DNA of 34,231 bases from Phycisphaerae bacterium. GTDB lineage: Bacteria > Planctomycetota > Phycisphaerae > UBA1845 > PWPN01. Below the pieces are notes generated by a model, which did no database searches, was not told the origin of the DNA, and saw only the letters and a list, made by a program, of their open reading frames with translations. Positions 23,993 to 32,985 of this stretch are shown piece after piece; position 1 is the first letter of the stretch; the number at the start of each line of letters is the position of its first letter. Position numbers and translations under genes: made by a program. The DNA lies in contig JAAYDF010000186.1 in assembly GCA_012729395.1 (NCBI GenBank), positions 1 through 34,231 on the forward strand. Reading direction: 5' to 3'.

Positions 23993-24304
23993 CCCGGGCG
24001 ATGAGAACGCGTCAACTGCCCAATGTGGTCGTCCTTGGCCCACATGCCGCCGTGGTGAGTGTCTCGCACGCGCCCGGTGCTCGCGGACCGGCCGTACGAC
24101 GAGCCGTGCTTTCTCGCGTCTCACTTCCCACGTCTCACTCTTCCCAAACCGACGCTTCACGAGGCGGCCGGGGCCTGTGCCTGTGTACCAGCGGGGCCGG
24201 CCTCGGCGGTGGCCTACCCCGTGGCTGAGTACCCCGCGTTCCCAGAATCGAATCCACAACCAGTACCGTTCCCGCATCGCGGATTTCCCGTTGGAGACGA
24301 CAAC
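23993..24304 (+). other. Long leader / degenerate repeat upstream of serine acetyltransferase
   Basis: No gene is supported in this 312-base stretch. It contains a degenerate tandem pair (TCTCACTTCCCACG and TCTCACTCTTCCCA, about 24119-24146) of the sort found in repeated intergenic DNA, and a GC-rich part (24160-24235) that can form several stems. The acetyltransferase frame is open upstream to 24059 but the encoded residues are not protein-like. I do not recognise a known riboswitch. Confidence 0.35.
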
Positions 24305-25276
24305 ATGTCCACAAGTTTCGAGATTGGCGAGCATTTGCCCGCCCTCGTCGACAAGATGGTTGAAAGCTACTACAGCGACGAACGCACGCGGCACATCGAC
24401 CGCACCTTCCTGCCCAGTCGGGCGGAAGTCGTCGAGATCATCCAACTGATGCTGGAACTCGCCTACCCGGGTCACTACGGCCGGCAGAACCTCACGCGGC
24501 ACAACGTGCAGTACCATGTCGGCGAGCTGCTACCCAAATTAGGCCAGAAGCTCTTCCGGCAAATCGACCAGGCTTTGTGCTATCAGGAAGAACTAAACGG
24601 TCGAGCCACCTCCGGCCGCCGGCCATGCGACGGCAAGGCCCGGCAGCTCACCCTCGACTTCCTGGAGCGCATGCCTCGCATCCGAGACTTGCTGGCCGGC
24701 GACGTGCAGGCCGCCTACGACGGCGACCCCGCCGCGGTCAATACCGACGAGGTCATCCTCGCCTACCCCGGCGTGCTGGCGGTCTCCGTGTACCGCTTCG
24801 CCCACGAACTCCACGAGATGGGCGTACCGCTCATCCCCCGCATGATGACCGAATGGGCCCATACCGTGACCGGTACGGACATCCACCCGGGCGCGCGCAT
24901 CGGCCGCAACTTCTTCATCGACCATTCAACCGGCGTGGTCATCGGCGAGACCACAGAGATTGGCGATCACGTCAAGCTCTACCAGGGCGTGACCCTCGGT
25001 GCCCTGTCCTTCCCCAAAGACGAACGTGGACGGCTGATCCGCGGCCGCAAGCGTCACCCCACCGTCCATGACCGCGTGACCATTTACGCCAACGCCATCG
25101 TGCTCGGCGGCGAGACGGAACTGGGCGAAGGGACGGTGGTCGGCGGCTCGGTGTTCCTCACCAAAACCGTGCCTCCGCACGCCACAGTGACCATGAAGGC
25201 CCCGGAACTTAAAGTGCGTCAGAATCTGAGCGACCAGCACGAGGCCGAATCAGATGAACATCAGGGAGAGCTGTAG
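24305..25276 (+). CDS. cysE: Serine O-acetyltransferase (EpsC/CysE type)
   Basis: A 323-residue cytoplasmic enzyme that makes O-acetylserine from serine and acetyl-CoA for cysteine synthesis. The start at 24305 follows GGAG eight bases upstream. An N-terminal helical region of about 185 residues leads to a left-handed hexapeptide-repeat beta-helix: GTDIHPGARIG, IDHSTGVVIGETTEIGD (catalytic His-Asp region), LYQGVTLGALSF, RHPTVHDRVTIYANAIVLGGETELGEGTVVGGS (written in part). The long N-terminal region is as in the EpsC-type subfamily. The last 20 residues are acidic and not conserved in appearance. A promoter with TATAAT is about 310 bases upstream. The link between cysteine supply and the sulfatases nearby is loose. 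Confidence 0.93.
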   Translation: MSTSFEIGEHLPALVDKMVESYYSDERTRHIDRTFLPSRAEVVEIIQLMLELAYPGHYGRQNLTRHNVQYHVGELLPKLGQKLFRQIDQALCYQEELNGRATSGRRPCDGKARQLTLDFLERMPRIRDLLAGDVQAAYDGDPAAVNTDEVILAYPGVLAVSVYRFAHELHEMGVPLIPRMMTEWAHTVTGTDIHPGARIGRNFFIDHSTGVVIGETTEIGDHVKLYQGVTLGALSFPKDERGRLIRGRKRHPTVHDRVTIYANAIVLGGETELGEGTVVGGSVFLTKTVPPHATVTMKAPELKVRQNLSDQHEAESDEHQGEL

Positions 25277-25316
25277 GAACGGCAGATCCGAATCACTGAG
25301 CACGGCATTCCGCGTG

Positions 25317-25344
25317 TTGCCGGGTCATAGGGCAGGCGTATAAT
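25317..25344 (+). promoter_or_regulatory. Sigma70-like promoter of the four-gene membrane operon
   Basis: TTGCCG at 25317-25322, a 16-base spacer and consensus TATAAT at 25339-25344. A small 6-bp stem (25350-25355 with 25359-25364) follows in the leader. The ATG used is at 25398. Confidence 0.55.
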
Positions 25345-25397
25345 GGCAACCCTGCCCAGCAGGGCGTGCGTGTGGCCCAATAATGGAGGATGCCGTG

Positions 25398-27245
25398 ATG
25401 CCGAAGCAACCCACCGAGCTTCGAGGAATCAACTGGTCCGAGTGTTTCCCCTTCACTCACTTGTTCCGCACCTTCAAGCTGGCTGTCCACCCGAACAAGC
25501 TGGTTCTGGCTCTGGCCGCGGTTCTGCTCACCGGGCTGTGGGGCTGGTTCCTCGACGCCATCTGGAGTGACAAGCACCAGGCACTCAACGGCGAAGTGAA
25601 CGCTTCCTGGCAGGTGCCCACCCTCGATGAATGGCGACAATCGACTCTGAGCAGTCAAGCCCGGCAGATCCGCATGGCCTGCACCAGCGTGGGCGTCGCT
25701 TTGGCTGCCGATTTCGAGGAGCGTTTCTGTGATCACCCCGCCGAGGCGAGCGGTCGCGTGCTCAAGGACATTCGCGACGCCCACGAGAAGGCCTTGGAGA
25801 GCCTCCAAGACACTCATCGCGAGCGCGACAAGAGCGGAGATGACAAGAGCAAAGATGAGGACGCCAGGCAAGCCGCGGAGATCGCCAACCTGGCCGGCAA
25901 ATACGGTTTCGCCTACCAAGAGGTCCGGGAAGCGAGCCCTCGGGGTGTGTTCCGCAGCTTCGCGGCGTTTGAGTGCGGCGTGGTTCAGCAGTTGTTCGCG
26001 GCCGCCCGTGGACTGAACCTGACCGGCGGGTTGCACGACGTGCTCGCCGGCCGGATGAGCGCCAGTGGCGGGGATGCCTCGGCCATGGCGCGGGCGTTGG
26101 TCAGGGCCGGGCGAGCGGATGCCGCCGGCATCCTGGCGCCGGCCCGAAGCGGGCCGGACGGCCTGGGTGTGCTGTCCTGCGTTGTGCTGGGTCTTCGCGG
26201 CAAGCAATGGCTCGTGACCCAACACTTCTGGTTCTTCCTGTTGTTCTCGTTGCCGGTGTTGGTCGTCTGGGCGCTGGCCGGCGGAGCCATCTGCCGAATC
26301 GCGGCCCTCAATGTCGCTCGCGAGGAGCAGATTTCGATCAAGGCGGCGCTCGCCTTCGCCCTGCAGAAGCTCGTCGGGCTGTTCGCGGCCCCGCTGTTCC
26401 CGGGCTTGGCGGTGGCTGGTCTCGGGGCACTGATGATCATCGGCGGCGCGATCGTGGCCGTCGTGCCTTACGCGGGCGAGATCATCTGGGGGCTTCTCTT
26501 GGGGCTGGCTTTGCCCGGCGGGTTCATCATGGCAGCCATCCTCATCGGAGCGGTGGCGGGCAGCAGCCTGATGTGGCCGACCATCGCGGTCGAAGGCTCC
26601 GACAGCTTCGACGCCATGTCCCGCAGCTACAGCTACGTCTACGCTCGACCGTGGCGGACGATCTTCTACGGGGGCGTGGCCTTGGTCTACGGGGCGATTT
26701 GCTACTTCTTCGCCCGGTTCTTCGTGCTCGTAGCCCTCAGGTCGCTACGATTCTTCTTCGGGTTGGGCATGATCTTCACCCCCCGGCCCGGCACCGGCAA
26801 CGTCGATGCCACCAAGATCGACACCCTCTGGCCGGCCCCGACCTTCGAGCACCTTCGCGGTGTCAGCATGCCGTTCGGGATGGAGGGTGCCGAGGCGGTG
26901 GGGGCTTTCCTGGTCTGTCTGTGGGTGACACTGGCGATCAGCCTGCTGTACGCCTTCGTCGCCTCGTTCTATCTGTCCGGGTCGACAGTGATCTACTACC
27001 TGCTGCGGCAGGTGGTGGACGGCACCGATTACGAGGACGTGTACACGGAGGAGGAGGAAGAGGAGGAATTCGCCGAACAGCCGGCAGGGCCGACAAGTCC
27101 GGAGGCAACCAGCGCGGCGGCGGCGCCCGCATCCCCGGCGCCAGCACCGGCCGAGCCGGCCGCACCACCGCCGCCGGCCCCAACCTCTGAGCCAAACACG
27201 CCCCCGGATCAGGATGCCGACGCGTCCCCGGAGGAGAAGCCCTGA
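25398..27245 (+). CDS. Polytopic membrane protein, function unknown
   Basis: A 615-residue integral membrane protein, not recognised. The ATG at 25398 follows GGAGG; the ATG at 25383 is upstream of that SD and is not used. One membrane segment lies near residues 33-55 (LVLALAAVLLTGLWGWFL), followed by a soluble, partly charged region of about 220 residues (KALESLQDTHRERDKSGDDKSKDED). From about residue 270 to 420 several hydrophobic segments follow (FWFFLLFSLPVLVVWALAGG, LMIIGGAIVAVVPYAGEIIW), then two more near 430-450 and 510-540. The tail after residue 550 is a run of seven glutamates and then Pro/Ala-rich, typical of a disordered cytoplasmic end. It is the first gene of an operon with the three genes downstream. 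The role may be transport or envelope assembly; nothing more can be said. Confidence 0.82.
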   Translation: MPKQPTELRGINWSECFPFTHLFRTFKLAVHPNKLVLALAAVLLTGLWGWFLDAIWSDKHQALNGEVNASWQVPTLDEWRQSTLSSQARQIRMACTSVGVALAADFEERFCDHPAEASGRVLKDIRDAHEKALESLQDTHRERDKSGDDKSKDEDARQAAEIANLAGKYGFAYQEVREASPRGVFRSFAAFECGVVQQLFAAARGLNLTGGLHDVLAGRMSASGGDASAMARALVRAGRADAAGILAPARSGPDGLGVLSCVVLGLRGKQWLVTQHFWFFLLFSLPVLVVWALAGGAICRIAALNVAREEQISIKAALAFALQKLVGLFAAPLFPGLAVAGLGALMIIGGAIVAVVPYAGEIIWGLLLGLALPGGFIMAAILIGAVAGSSLMWPTIAVEGSDSFDAMSRSYSYVYARPWRTIFYGGVALVYGAICYFFARFFVLVALRSLRFFFGLGMIFTPRPGTGNVDATKIDTLWPAPTFEHLRGVSMPFGMEGAEAVGAFLVCLWVTLAISLLYAFVASFYLSGSTVIYYLLRQVVDGTDYEDVYTEEEEEEEFAEQPAGPTSPEATSAAAAPASPAPAPAEPAAPPPPAPTSEPNTPPDQDADASPEEKP

Positions 27246-27285
27246 ACCGGGCCGGAGCCGCCGGTGGCCACAACACAGGACGACC

Positions 27286-27816
27286 ATGAGTAGCGACTGG
27301 GAATTCTCCAGACTGACGGGCCGATGTGCGGTCACCGGCCGAGAGTTCGCCGAGGGCGAGCTCTATTTCACCGCCCTGTTCGAGACGACCGAGGGCCTCG
27401 AACGACGCGACTACACGCCCGACGCGTGGTCCGGCCCGCCGGAAGGCAGCATCTGCCATTGGCAGGCACGCGTGCCGATGCGAGACAAAACCCCGCAGCC
27501 GCTCGCCGTCGATCAGGAGCTGCTGACCAGTCTCTTCCTGCGGCTCGAGGACGATGCGAGCGAAGTCCGCCAGCAGTTTCGCTTTGTGCTCGCCCTGCTG
27601 CTGATGCGCAAACGCCGACTGCGGCTCGAGGGCACCGTCCGCGAGACCGATCAGGAGTTCTGGCGACTGCGACTGGTCACCGACCAGAGCGAACATCGGG
27701 TGCTCAACCCGCGATTGACGGACGAGCACATCGAACGGCTCAGTACGCAGTTGACCGCCATCCTCAGCGGCGACGTCGAGGCGGTCGGCATGCTGGCCGG
27801 CCAGGACGAAGAATAG
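27286..27816 (+). CDS. Conserved hypothetical protein (planctomycete type)
   Basis: A 176-residue soluble protein. The ATG at 27286 follows AGGA, 40 bases after the membrane protein gene ends. The N-terminal block reads RCAVTGREFAEGELYFTALFE, given here only in part, then LERRDYTPDAW and GPPEGSICHWQARVP; the remainder is alpha-helical with LLTSLFLRLED and LALLLMRKRRL. I recall this block as recurring in unnamed planctomycete proteins but know no function. Only two cysteines are present, so a full zinc site is not supported. Its place in the operon suggests work with the membrane and lipoprotein products around it. Confidence 0.8.
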   Translation: MSSDWEFSRLTGRCAVTGREFAEGELYFTALFETTEGLERRDYTPDAWSGPPEGSICHWQARVPMRDKTPQPLAVDQELLTSLFLRLEDDASEVRQQFRFVLALLLMRKRRLRLEGTVRETDQEFWRLRLVTDQSEHRVLNPRLTDEHIERLSTQLTAILSGDVEAVGMLAGQDEE

Positions 27817-27826
27817 CGACGCCAAC

Positions 27827-28840
27827 ATGACGAATCGCACCCAATATCCCGACGCCGACGCAAAGGGAACGTTCCCGCACGGTCGCGGATCGCACCCGTC
27901 GGCCACGGAAACCGGACGCTCCCGGGCCCCGGCATGCGGCGTGCGCTGGGGCTGCGTCTGTCTGGCGGTCGCCTGCTGGAGCGGTTGCGCGGCGACGCCC
28001 AAGCCGACGTTTGATGAGCCGGACGACGTCCCGATGCGGCTGGTCATCGACCGTGTCAACCGCAACGCCGAGGCAATGGACTTCCTGCTTCGCGCGGGCG
28101 GCGTCGAGGCGACCGGCGAGTTCCTGCGCGGCGATCATCGGGAAACGTTCCAGTTGCACGGCGTGTTGCTCTACCGCCGTCCGCGCAGCCTGTACCTCAA
28201 GTTGGACCATCTCGGGCCGGCCATCGAGGCGGGCTCGAACGACGAGGAGTTCTGGTTTTGGGAGCGAGCCGGCCAAGGCGCCTACTCCTGGGGCCGACAC
28301 GATCAGATGGACTACCACGCGGACCCCGACCTGCCTTTTCGCCCGGATCTGCTGGCCGAGGTGCTCGGGCTCGGCGGCCTGCCCGACCACGACGAAAGCC
28401 AGGACCTTTTGATGTGGAAGGGCCGCGATCGCTACGAGCTGCTCTTCCAGGATCGCGACGCCACCGGGCAGGCCTTCCTGGCCAAGGTGATCAACGTCGA
28501 CCGTTACCCGCCCTTCCTGGTACGGTCGATCGTCTACTTCCGCCCGGACGGGCAGCCGCTGGTGCAAGCCAAGCTGTCGGACTACCAGCCTATTGCGGAC
28601 AGCCCGGCCCTCGCCCCGCGCCATGTACGCCTTGATTGGCTGTACGATCGCGGCTGGATGGAGTTGGAGTTCGGACGGGTGGAGCGCTTCGACAACCCCG
28701 CCGCCGAGTCACGATTCCGTTCGCCCCGCGAACGCGGGTTGCCCCTGGGTGACCACATTCGCCGGCTGGATCGTCCGGGTCTGCCGGCCCCCGTCGCCCC
28801 GCCGGCCACGCTTCCCGACACCACGGGGGAACCGGAATGA
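27827..28840 (+). CDS. Probable lipoprotein, LolA/LolB-like fold possible
   Basis: A 337-residue protein that starts 10 bases after the previous gene. After a long, polar N-terminal stretch there is a hydrophobic segment ending in VACWSGCAA near residue 50; the Cys with Gly before it suits a lipobox although Trp stands at -3. The long N-terminal region suggests the true start could be internal, but no better-placed ATG is seen. The mature part has LLYRRPRSLYLKLDHLGPAI, FWFWERAGQGAYSWG and LDWLYDRGWMELEFG, a run of amphipathic strands as in LolA/LolB-like lipoprotein carriers or DUF4292-like proteins. The fold call is weak. Its stop overlaps the start of the RDD protein as ATGA. Confidence 0.75.
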   Translation: MTNRTQYPDADAKGTFPHGRGSHPSATETGRSRAPACGVRWGCVCLAVACWSGCAATPKPTFDEPDDVPMRLVIDRVNRNAEAMDFLLRAGGVEATGEFLRGDHRETFQLHGVLLYRRPRSLYLKLDHLGPAIEAGSNDEEFWFWERAGQGAYSWGRHDQMDYHADPDLPFRPDLLAEVLGLGGLPDHDESQDLLMWKGRDRYELLFQDRDATGQAFLAKVINVDRYPPFLVRSIVYFRPDGQPLVQAKLSDYQPIADSPALAPRHVRLDWLYDRGWMELEFGRVERFDNPAAESRFRSPRERGLPLGDHIRRLDRPGLPAPVAPPATLPDTTGEPE

Positions 28841-30864
28841 ACGGTCGGACGTCGTCCTTTTGTCACAGCGGTCACCCTCGGCAACGACCGGTCTCCGATT
28901 TTCCAGCAAGACACGACCGCTCCCCGCAAACACTCAGAGCCGCGACCTTCAGGAAGCGGTTCTTCTCCGCAGCGAGCAACCGCTCCCTATCGGTCGCGGC
29001 TCTGATATGCCACGCGCTTCTCACCCATCCGCTCAGGTACGGGCGCGGCCCGGCAATCATGCTTCTGCTCACCGTGACCCTCGCAACGCACGCCACGGCA
29101 TGGGCACAGGATCCCGTACCCGCAGAGCGGCAACGCCTGGTTGTCGCTGGCAACGACGAAATCCTCTGGCTCATCGTCGGGCAATACGACGAGCAGGAGC
29201 GGGGTCTGATCAATCGTTTTGCGATACAGGACAAGACTTCGCCCCGGCCTCGACAGGCGGCGCACCTCCTGCCCCAGCGCGGTTCCATCGTGCGGGCGGC
29301 GGCTGTCGGGGATGAACTGCACGTTTTCTTCGGCCGTGACGGCAAGTTCGGGGCCGAGGGAGCCCATTACCAATACAGCCGATCGGCCGGCGGGCGGAGC
29401 GATGGAGGCGCGCGACGCGAGATGATGCTGCCCGGCCCGATCATGCCGGCCGCGGTGGCGAGCGAACCCGGCCAAGTGAAGGCCATGCTCTGGGCCATCG
29501 TGGACGGTGCAACCGCCCAACAAGTCCACCAGCAATGGCGGCAGCGCAATCAATCAACCAAGCCCGATGCCCAAGCCCCGGACACTGCCGCCGAAACCCA
29601 GCCTGCGGAAGGACCCACCGCGGCCTTGGACAGCGACATTGATACCAGCCTGCACCACCTCGTGGCTTATGAGCAGTCCACGTGGCGGCCCGGCCCGGCA
29701 GCCCCGGCGGAAAGTCGCGACGCAAGCCGATTCTGGCTCGCTTGCGGCGAGGGCCAGTCTCACCTGTTCTGGCAGTCGGATGCCCAGAGCCGCGAGGTGC
29801 ATTACGCACGCCACGCGGACGGAGAGTGGGTGGTCGGCCCGGCGATCGTGCTGGACTCGCCACTGACGGCGGCGGCGGCCCTGGTCGCCAACCGGCAGGT
29901 GGTGTTCGCCAGCTTGACCCCACACCCGTCCGTCGAGCAGGCTCTGCGGTGCACGCCCTGGGTCTGGCAGAGCGGCGAGGAGCAAGCGGGCGGCTGGCGA
30001 GCCGCGGCGAACCTCCACGCCCCGGATGGCTCCGCGGATGAACCACTCGCCCTGCCGGCCGACTGCGCCCTCGGCGGCTTCCTCGACAAGCTGGTCATCA
30101 TGCGGACCGGCCCCGACGGCGTCCAGGTGGCCTGTCACTCCGCCATCGCCGGCGGGCCGCCCGACGAGCCATGGCGCAACGTCCCGCTCGTCGAGCACAA
30201 ACCCATGTCGCGATCCCAGCGAACCCTCCGCGATTTCGCCGCGACCATGGTCGTCGCCCTGGTCCTTGTGCTGGTCTTCTGGCGAAGGCAGGAGAGCATC
30301 GCCTCGCCCGTGCTGCTGCCGGTCGGGTTCGGTCTGGCCGGCCCCATGAAACGAGCTGTCGGCGGGCTGATCGACCTGCTACCCGCTCTGGCGGTAACCG
30401 CTTTCCTCTGGGGTTACGCCAACGCCGAGGCACTCAACGAGTTCGCCAACCTCCTCCGCCAGTGGTACGCGACCGCGACCACCAGGCAGATGGACCCGCC
30501 CGAACCGCTCCCGTGGCCGCCAAGCCTGCCTTGGGCCTGGCTCGCCTGCCGCGTGATCTACGTACTCTACTGCACCGCCTTCGAGGTGACCGGCCGCGCG
30601 ACGCCCGGCAAGCGGCTCCTCGGCTGCGAGGTCCGCACCGAAACGCTCGAACAACCCAACGCCGTGCAGATCTTCATCCGCAACATCACCCGGCTCATCG
30701 AGCTCGAGCCCTACCTGCAAGTCTGGCCCTTCATGCTCGTCGTCTTCTTCACCCGCAACAACCAGCGGGTCGGCGACCTCCTGGCCCGCACCATCGTCAT
30801 CGAGCGCCAAGGCACCCCCGACGACGCCCCCAACCCCGACCCGCCGCCGGACGATCCCTCGTAG
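28837..30864 (+). CDS. RDD-domain membrane protein with extracytoplasmic propeller-like domain
   Basis: Up to 675 residues. The ATG at 28837 overlaps the previous stop and has GGGGGAA upstream. An N-terminal hydrophobic segment (IMLLLTVTLATHATAWA) lies at about residues 74-91; an in-frame ATG at 29059 would make it a standard signal peptide. Residues 95-455 are beta-rich with Trp-containing repeats (DEILWLIVGQ, DELHVFFGRDG, FWLACGEGQSHLFWQS) and may form a propeller sensor. A membrane segment (FAATMVVALVLVLVFW, near 465) leads to an RDD domain (about 505-660): MKRAVGGLIDLLPALAV, TGRATPGKRLLGCEV, FIRNITRL and NNQRVGDLLARTIVIE. RDD proteins are small membrane proteins of mixed or unknown function, some linked to ion transport. 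A fusion with a large sensor-like domain is uncommon. Confidence 0.85.
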   Translation: MNGRTSSFCHSGHPRQRPVSDFPARHDRSPQTLRAATFRKRFFSAASNRSLSVAALICHALLTHPLRYGRGPAIMLLLTVTLATHATAWAQDPVPAERQRLVVAGNDEILWLIVGQYDEQERGLINRFAIQDKTSPRPRQAAHLLPQRGSIVRAAAVGDELHVFFGRDGKFGAEGAHYQYSRSAGGRSDGGARREMMLPGPIMPAAVASEPGQVKAMLWAIVDGATAQQVHQQWRQRNQSTKPDAQAPDTAAETQPAEGPTAALDSDIDTSLHHLVAYEQSTWRPGPAAPAESRDASRFWLACGEGQSHLFWQSDAQSREVHYARHADGEWVVGPAIVLDSPLTAAAALVANRQVVFASLTPHPSVEQALRCTPWVWQSGEEQAGGWRAAANLHAPDGSADEPLALPADCALGGFLDKLVIMRTGPDGVQVACHSAIAGGPPDEPWRNVPLVEHKPMSRSQRTLRDFAATMVVALVLVLVFWRRQESIASPVLLPVGFGLAGPMKRAVGGLIDLLPALAVTAFLWGYANAEALNEFANLLRQWYATATTRQMDPPEPLPWPPSLPWAWLACRVIYVLYCTAFEVTGRATPGKRLLGCEVRTETLEQPNAVQIFIRNITRLIELEPYLQVWPFMLVVFFTRNNQRVGDLLARTIVIERQGTPDDAPNPDPPPDDPS

Positions 30865-30926
30865 CCCCAGCGCCTCGCTCCTCTCCCGTTGCCCATGAAA
30901 CCTGCGTCATAGCCGACCGGCGACCG

Positions 30927-32801
30927 CTACGGCCGCTTGGCACCGAGGAAGGCCCGGTCCGATCCCTCATCGTACAGCGGGTCGCCCTTGCGAAGGCTGT
31001 TGATCTTCACCCCGGGCGACGACGAGTGCACGAAATGCGTGGCCGAGATGGCGATCCCGGTATGGAAGATCTTGCCGGTCTCGTCGATGAAGTAGACGCG
31101 ATCGCCCGGCTGAAGGCCCTCGCGATACCACGCGGTGGCCACCAACTTGCCGCTGAGGAACTGCTGGGCCGCGTCGCGGGCCATGGGAATGCCTTCCTCC
31201 TCGCACACGTTGGTGATCAGGCCGCTGCAATCGACGCCCAGAGGCGACCGACCGGCAAACACGTAGGGCGTGTACAGCATGCTCAGCGCCGCCAACGCGC
31301 GCCGTTCGAGCACCCCTCGTGTGTCCATCAGCCGAACCTGACCACGCTGCACATCAAGCCCGTCGCCGGTCGGCAGAGCCAGCGTCGCCACACTGCCCTC
31401 GACGCCGCGAACCGGCAACCGCGATCCACGCAGGATCCAACCATCGGCGGTCGTCAGGTGACTCGTGAGCACCCCGTGCGGACTCGCCATGTAGCGGCCA
31501 AAGGCTTCACGATCCATCGGCTTGATCGCCTCCCGGCGAACCCAGCCGCAGTAGCCGTCCGACGCTTGCACCAGCAGCAGTCCATTCTCGGCATCGAGCA
31601 TGTAGACCGGCTCGCCGTACAGCAAGTGCGTCTCGCCACGAGTCCCCTCCTTCGGCTGGCTGAACGTCAAAGCCGACGGCGCGACGCAGGCCCCGAACAG
31701 CTCGCCGCCCAGCTTCTGCTCATCCGGCAACAACCGCATGCTGCTGCGAACCTCTTTGATCCCCAGGGCTTTGTACGCGTTCTCCAACGAGGTCAACAGC
31801 ACGGGCGCGTTCGTCGCTCCCTCGATGACCACCGCCCGGCCCTCGATCCGCACCTTCGGGTCGTAGTACACCGCGGTCCGGTCGCTCAGCGAAACCCGCC
31901 GAAAGATCCCGGCAAACCAGGCGGCCTTCTCCAGCGGCAGGTCGCCCTCCGGCCAAATCGCCCGGGCCGCCTCAAACTTGCGACGCTGCTCCTGCTGATC
32001 ACGGTCCTCCCAGGTCGGCTTGTCGGACTCGTTCGACGAGGCGGGCCATCGCTTATCCCGGTCGCCTTGCAGGGCCTGGCGGTGCGCCTCCACATACGCC
32101 TGCAACCCACGGTACAACTTCTCCCCCCGATCAATGTGCACCCGACGCAACTCGCCGGGCGGCATGTCCTCGTCGGGCATGGGCAAATGAACCACCACCG
32201 CGGGCAACACCGACGCAAGGCCCTCAAATGAACGCACCGTCGCCGCGTCGACCGCCTTGGCCAGCGCCTGGGCGAGCGGGTCATCGCTCGATGCCGATCC
32301 CGCCGGCGGCGCCGAGAAATCAATCGCCAGCATCAGATGCCCGCGACCCTCACGGCAACACTCGATCAACGCCTCCGTGGTCGGGCCGGCTGGACCCAGG
32401 GCCGGCAGATCATCGGCTCGCGTCAGGATGGGCTTACTGCCCCCCTTCGAGATCAGATGGAACAGGTGCTCCGCGGTCAGAAGGCCCAGCGTATCGCGAG
32501 CCCGCTGGTCTGCGTCCTTCGAGCCACCGCCGACCGGATGAATCACCACGACCAACCCGCGCAGTTCGCCTCGCGACGGAAGCCAGGCAGGTTTGTACTC
32601 CGCAATGGTCTGCTCGATCGTTCTTTCGTGCATGTCTTGCATCGTTTGATGAACCCTCAGCTCTATCGCCTGCTGGACCTCCTGCTGAACCGCGGGGTCC
32701 TGCCCCGTGCTCACCGAGACGGACGGGCCAATAGCCAAGAGAACCCATGCCGCACTCGTCGCCAGCACGCTGCCCGCCAACCCGATACGACTGCTTGTCA
32801 T
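30927..32801 (-). CDS. Secreted NlpC/P60 cell-wall peptidase with SH3-like domains
   Basis: A 624-residue exported protein; GAGG six bases upstream fixes the start at 32801. The signal peptide is residues 1-35 (GLAGSVLATSAAWVLLAIG). An N-terminal region (about 70-250) has strands such as LRGLVVVIHPVGGG and HLMLAIDFSAPP resembling an N-acetylmuramoyl-L-alanine amidase-type fold, but with no clear zinc triad. SH3b-like modules follow (LLYGEPVYMLDAENGLLLVQ, DGYCGWVRREAI). The C-terminal NlpC/P60 domain has catalytic Cys in GVDCSGLITNV (C525), His in IFHTGIAIS (H580) and a third polar residue near THFVHSS (about 590). Such enzymes cut the peptide stems of peptidoglycan. It follows the lipoprotein gene at 32986-33990 after 184 bases. 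Confidence 0.88.
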   Translation of the reverse strand: MTSSRIGLAGSVLATSAAWVLLAIGPSVSVSTGQDPAVQQEVQQAIELRVHQTMQDMHERTIEQTIAEYKPAWLPSRGELRGLVVVIHPVGGGSKDADQRARDTLGLLTAEHLFHLISKGGSKPILTRADDLPALGPAGPTTEALIECCREGRGHLMLAIDFSAPPAGSASSDDPLAQALAKAVDAATVRSFEGLASVLPAVVVHLPMPDEDMPPGELRRVHIDRGEKLYRGLQAYVEAHRQALQGDRDKRWPASSNESDKPTWEDRDQQEQRRKFEAARAIWPEGDLPLEKAAWFAGIFRRVSLSDRTAVYYDPKVRIEGRAVVIEGATNAPVLLTSLENAYKALGIKEVRSSMRLLPDEQKLGGELFGACVAPSALTFSQPKEGTRGETHLLYGEPVYMLDAENGLLLVQASDGYCGWVRREAIKPMDREAFGRYMASPHGVLTSHLTTADGWILRGSRLPVRGVEGSVATLALPTGDGLDVQRGQVRLMDTRGVLERRALAALSMLYTPYVFAGRSPLGVDCSGLITNVCEEEGIPMARDAAQQFLSGKLVATAWYREGLQPGDRVYFIDETGKIFHTGIAISATHFVHSSSPGVKINSLRKGDPLYDEGSDRAFLGAKRP

Positions 32802-32802
32802 G

Positions 32803-32985
32803 TTCGCCTCTTGCTTTCCCATTCCCTGCTCTCGATTCCCGAAGCTCGACCCGGGCCGCCGGATTCCCAACTCCGCTCCCCAGACACGCCCGGCCTCACA
32901 ATCCAGATCTGAAATCACAAATCTGCCATCTGCAATCCTCCCGATCCTCCCGCCGCACGCACTGGGCGTACCCGCTACCCAGAAT
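32803..32985. repeat. Degenerate intergenic repeat between two envelope genes
   Basis: The gap holds low-complexity, partly repeated DNA. The clearest part is at 32901-32938, where ATC-rich units (ATCCAGATCTGAAATCAC, AAATCTGCCATCTGCAATC) alternate. Strings of this sort recur in intergenic DNA of many Planctomycetota and Verrucomicrobiota as I recall. Other short pieces (TTTCCCATTCCC, GATTCCCGAAGC, GGATTCCCAACTC) look like eroded copies of one unit. It may contain the promoter for the NlpC gene, but none is clear. Confidence 0.45.

Noticed and set aside
24243-24275. tRNA-like T-loop (ATTCGATTC on the minus strand)
   Set aside because: No acceptor, D or anticodon stem can be built around it.
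24059-24304. N-terminal extension of serine acetyltransferase
   Set aside because: The extra residues are Pro/Ala-rich translation of repeat-like DNA, and a proper SD precedes the ATG at 24305.
30171-32231. 686-codon plus-strand frame across the RDD gene end and the NlpC gene
   Set aside because: It runs through the end of one real gene in another frame and antisense to the next; arginine/proline-rich as expected of a shadow.
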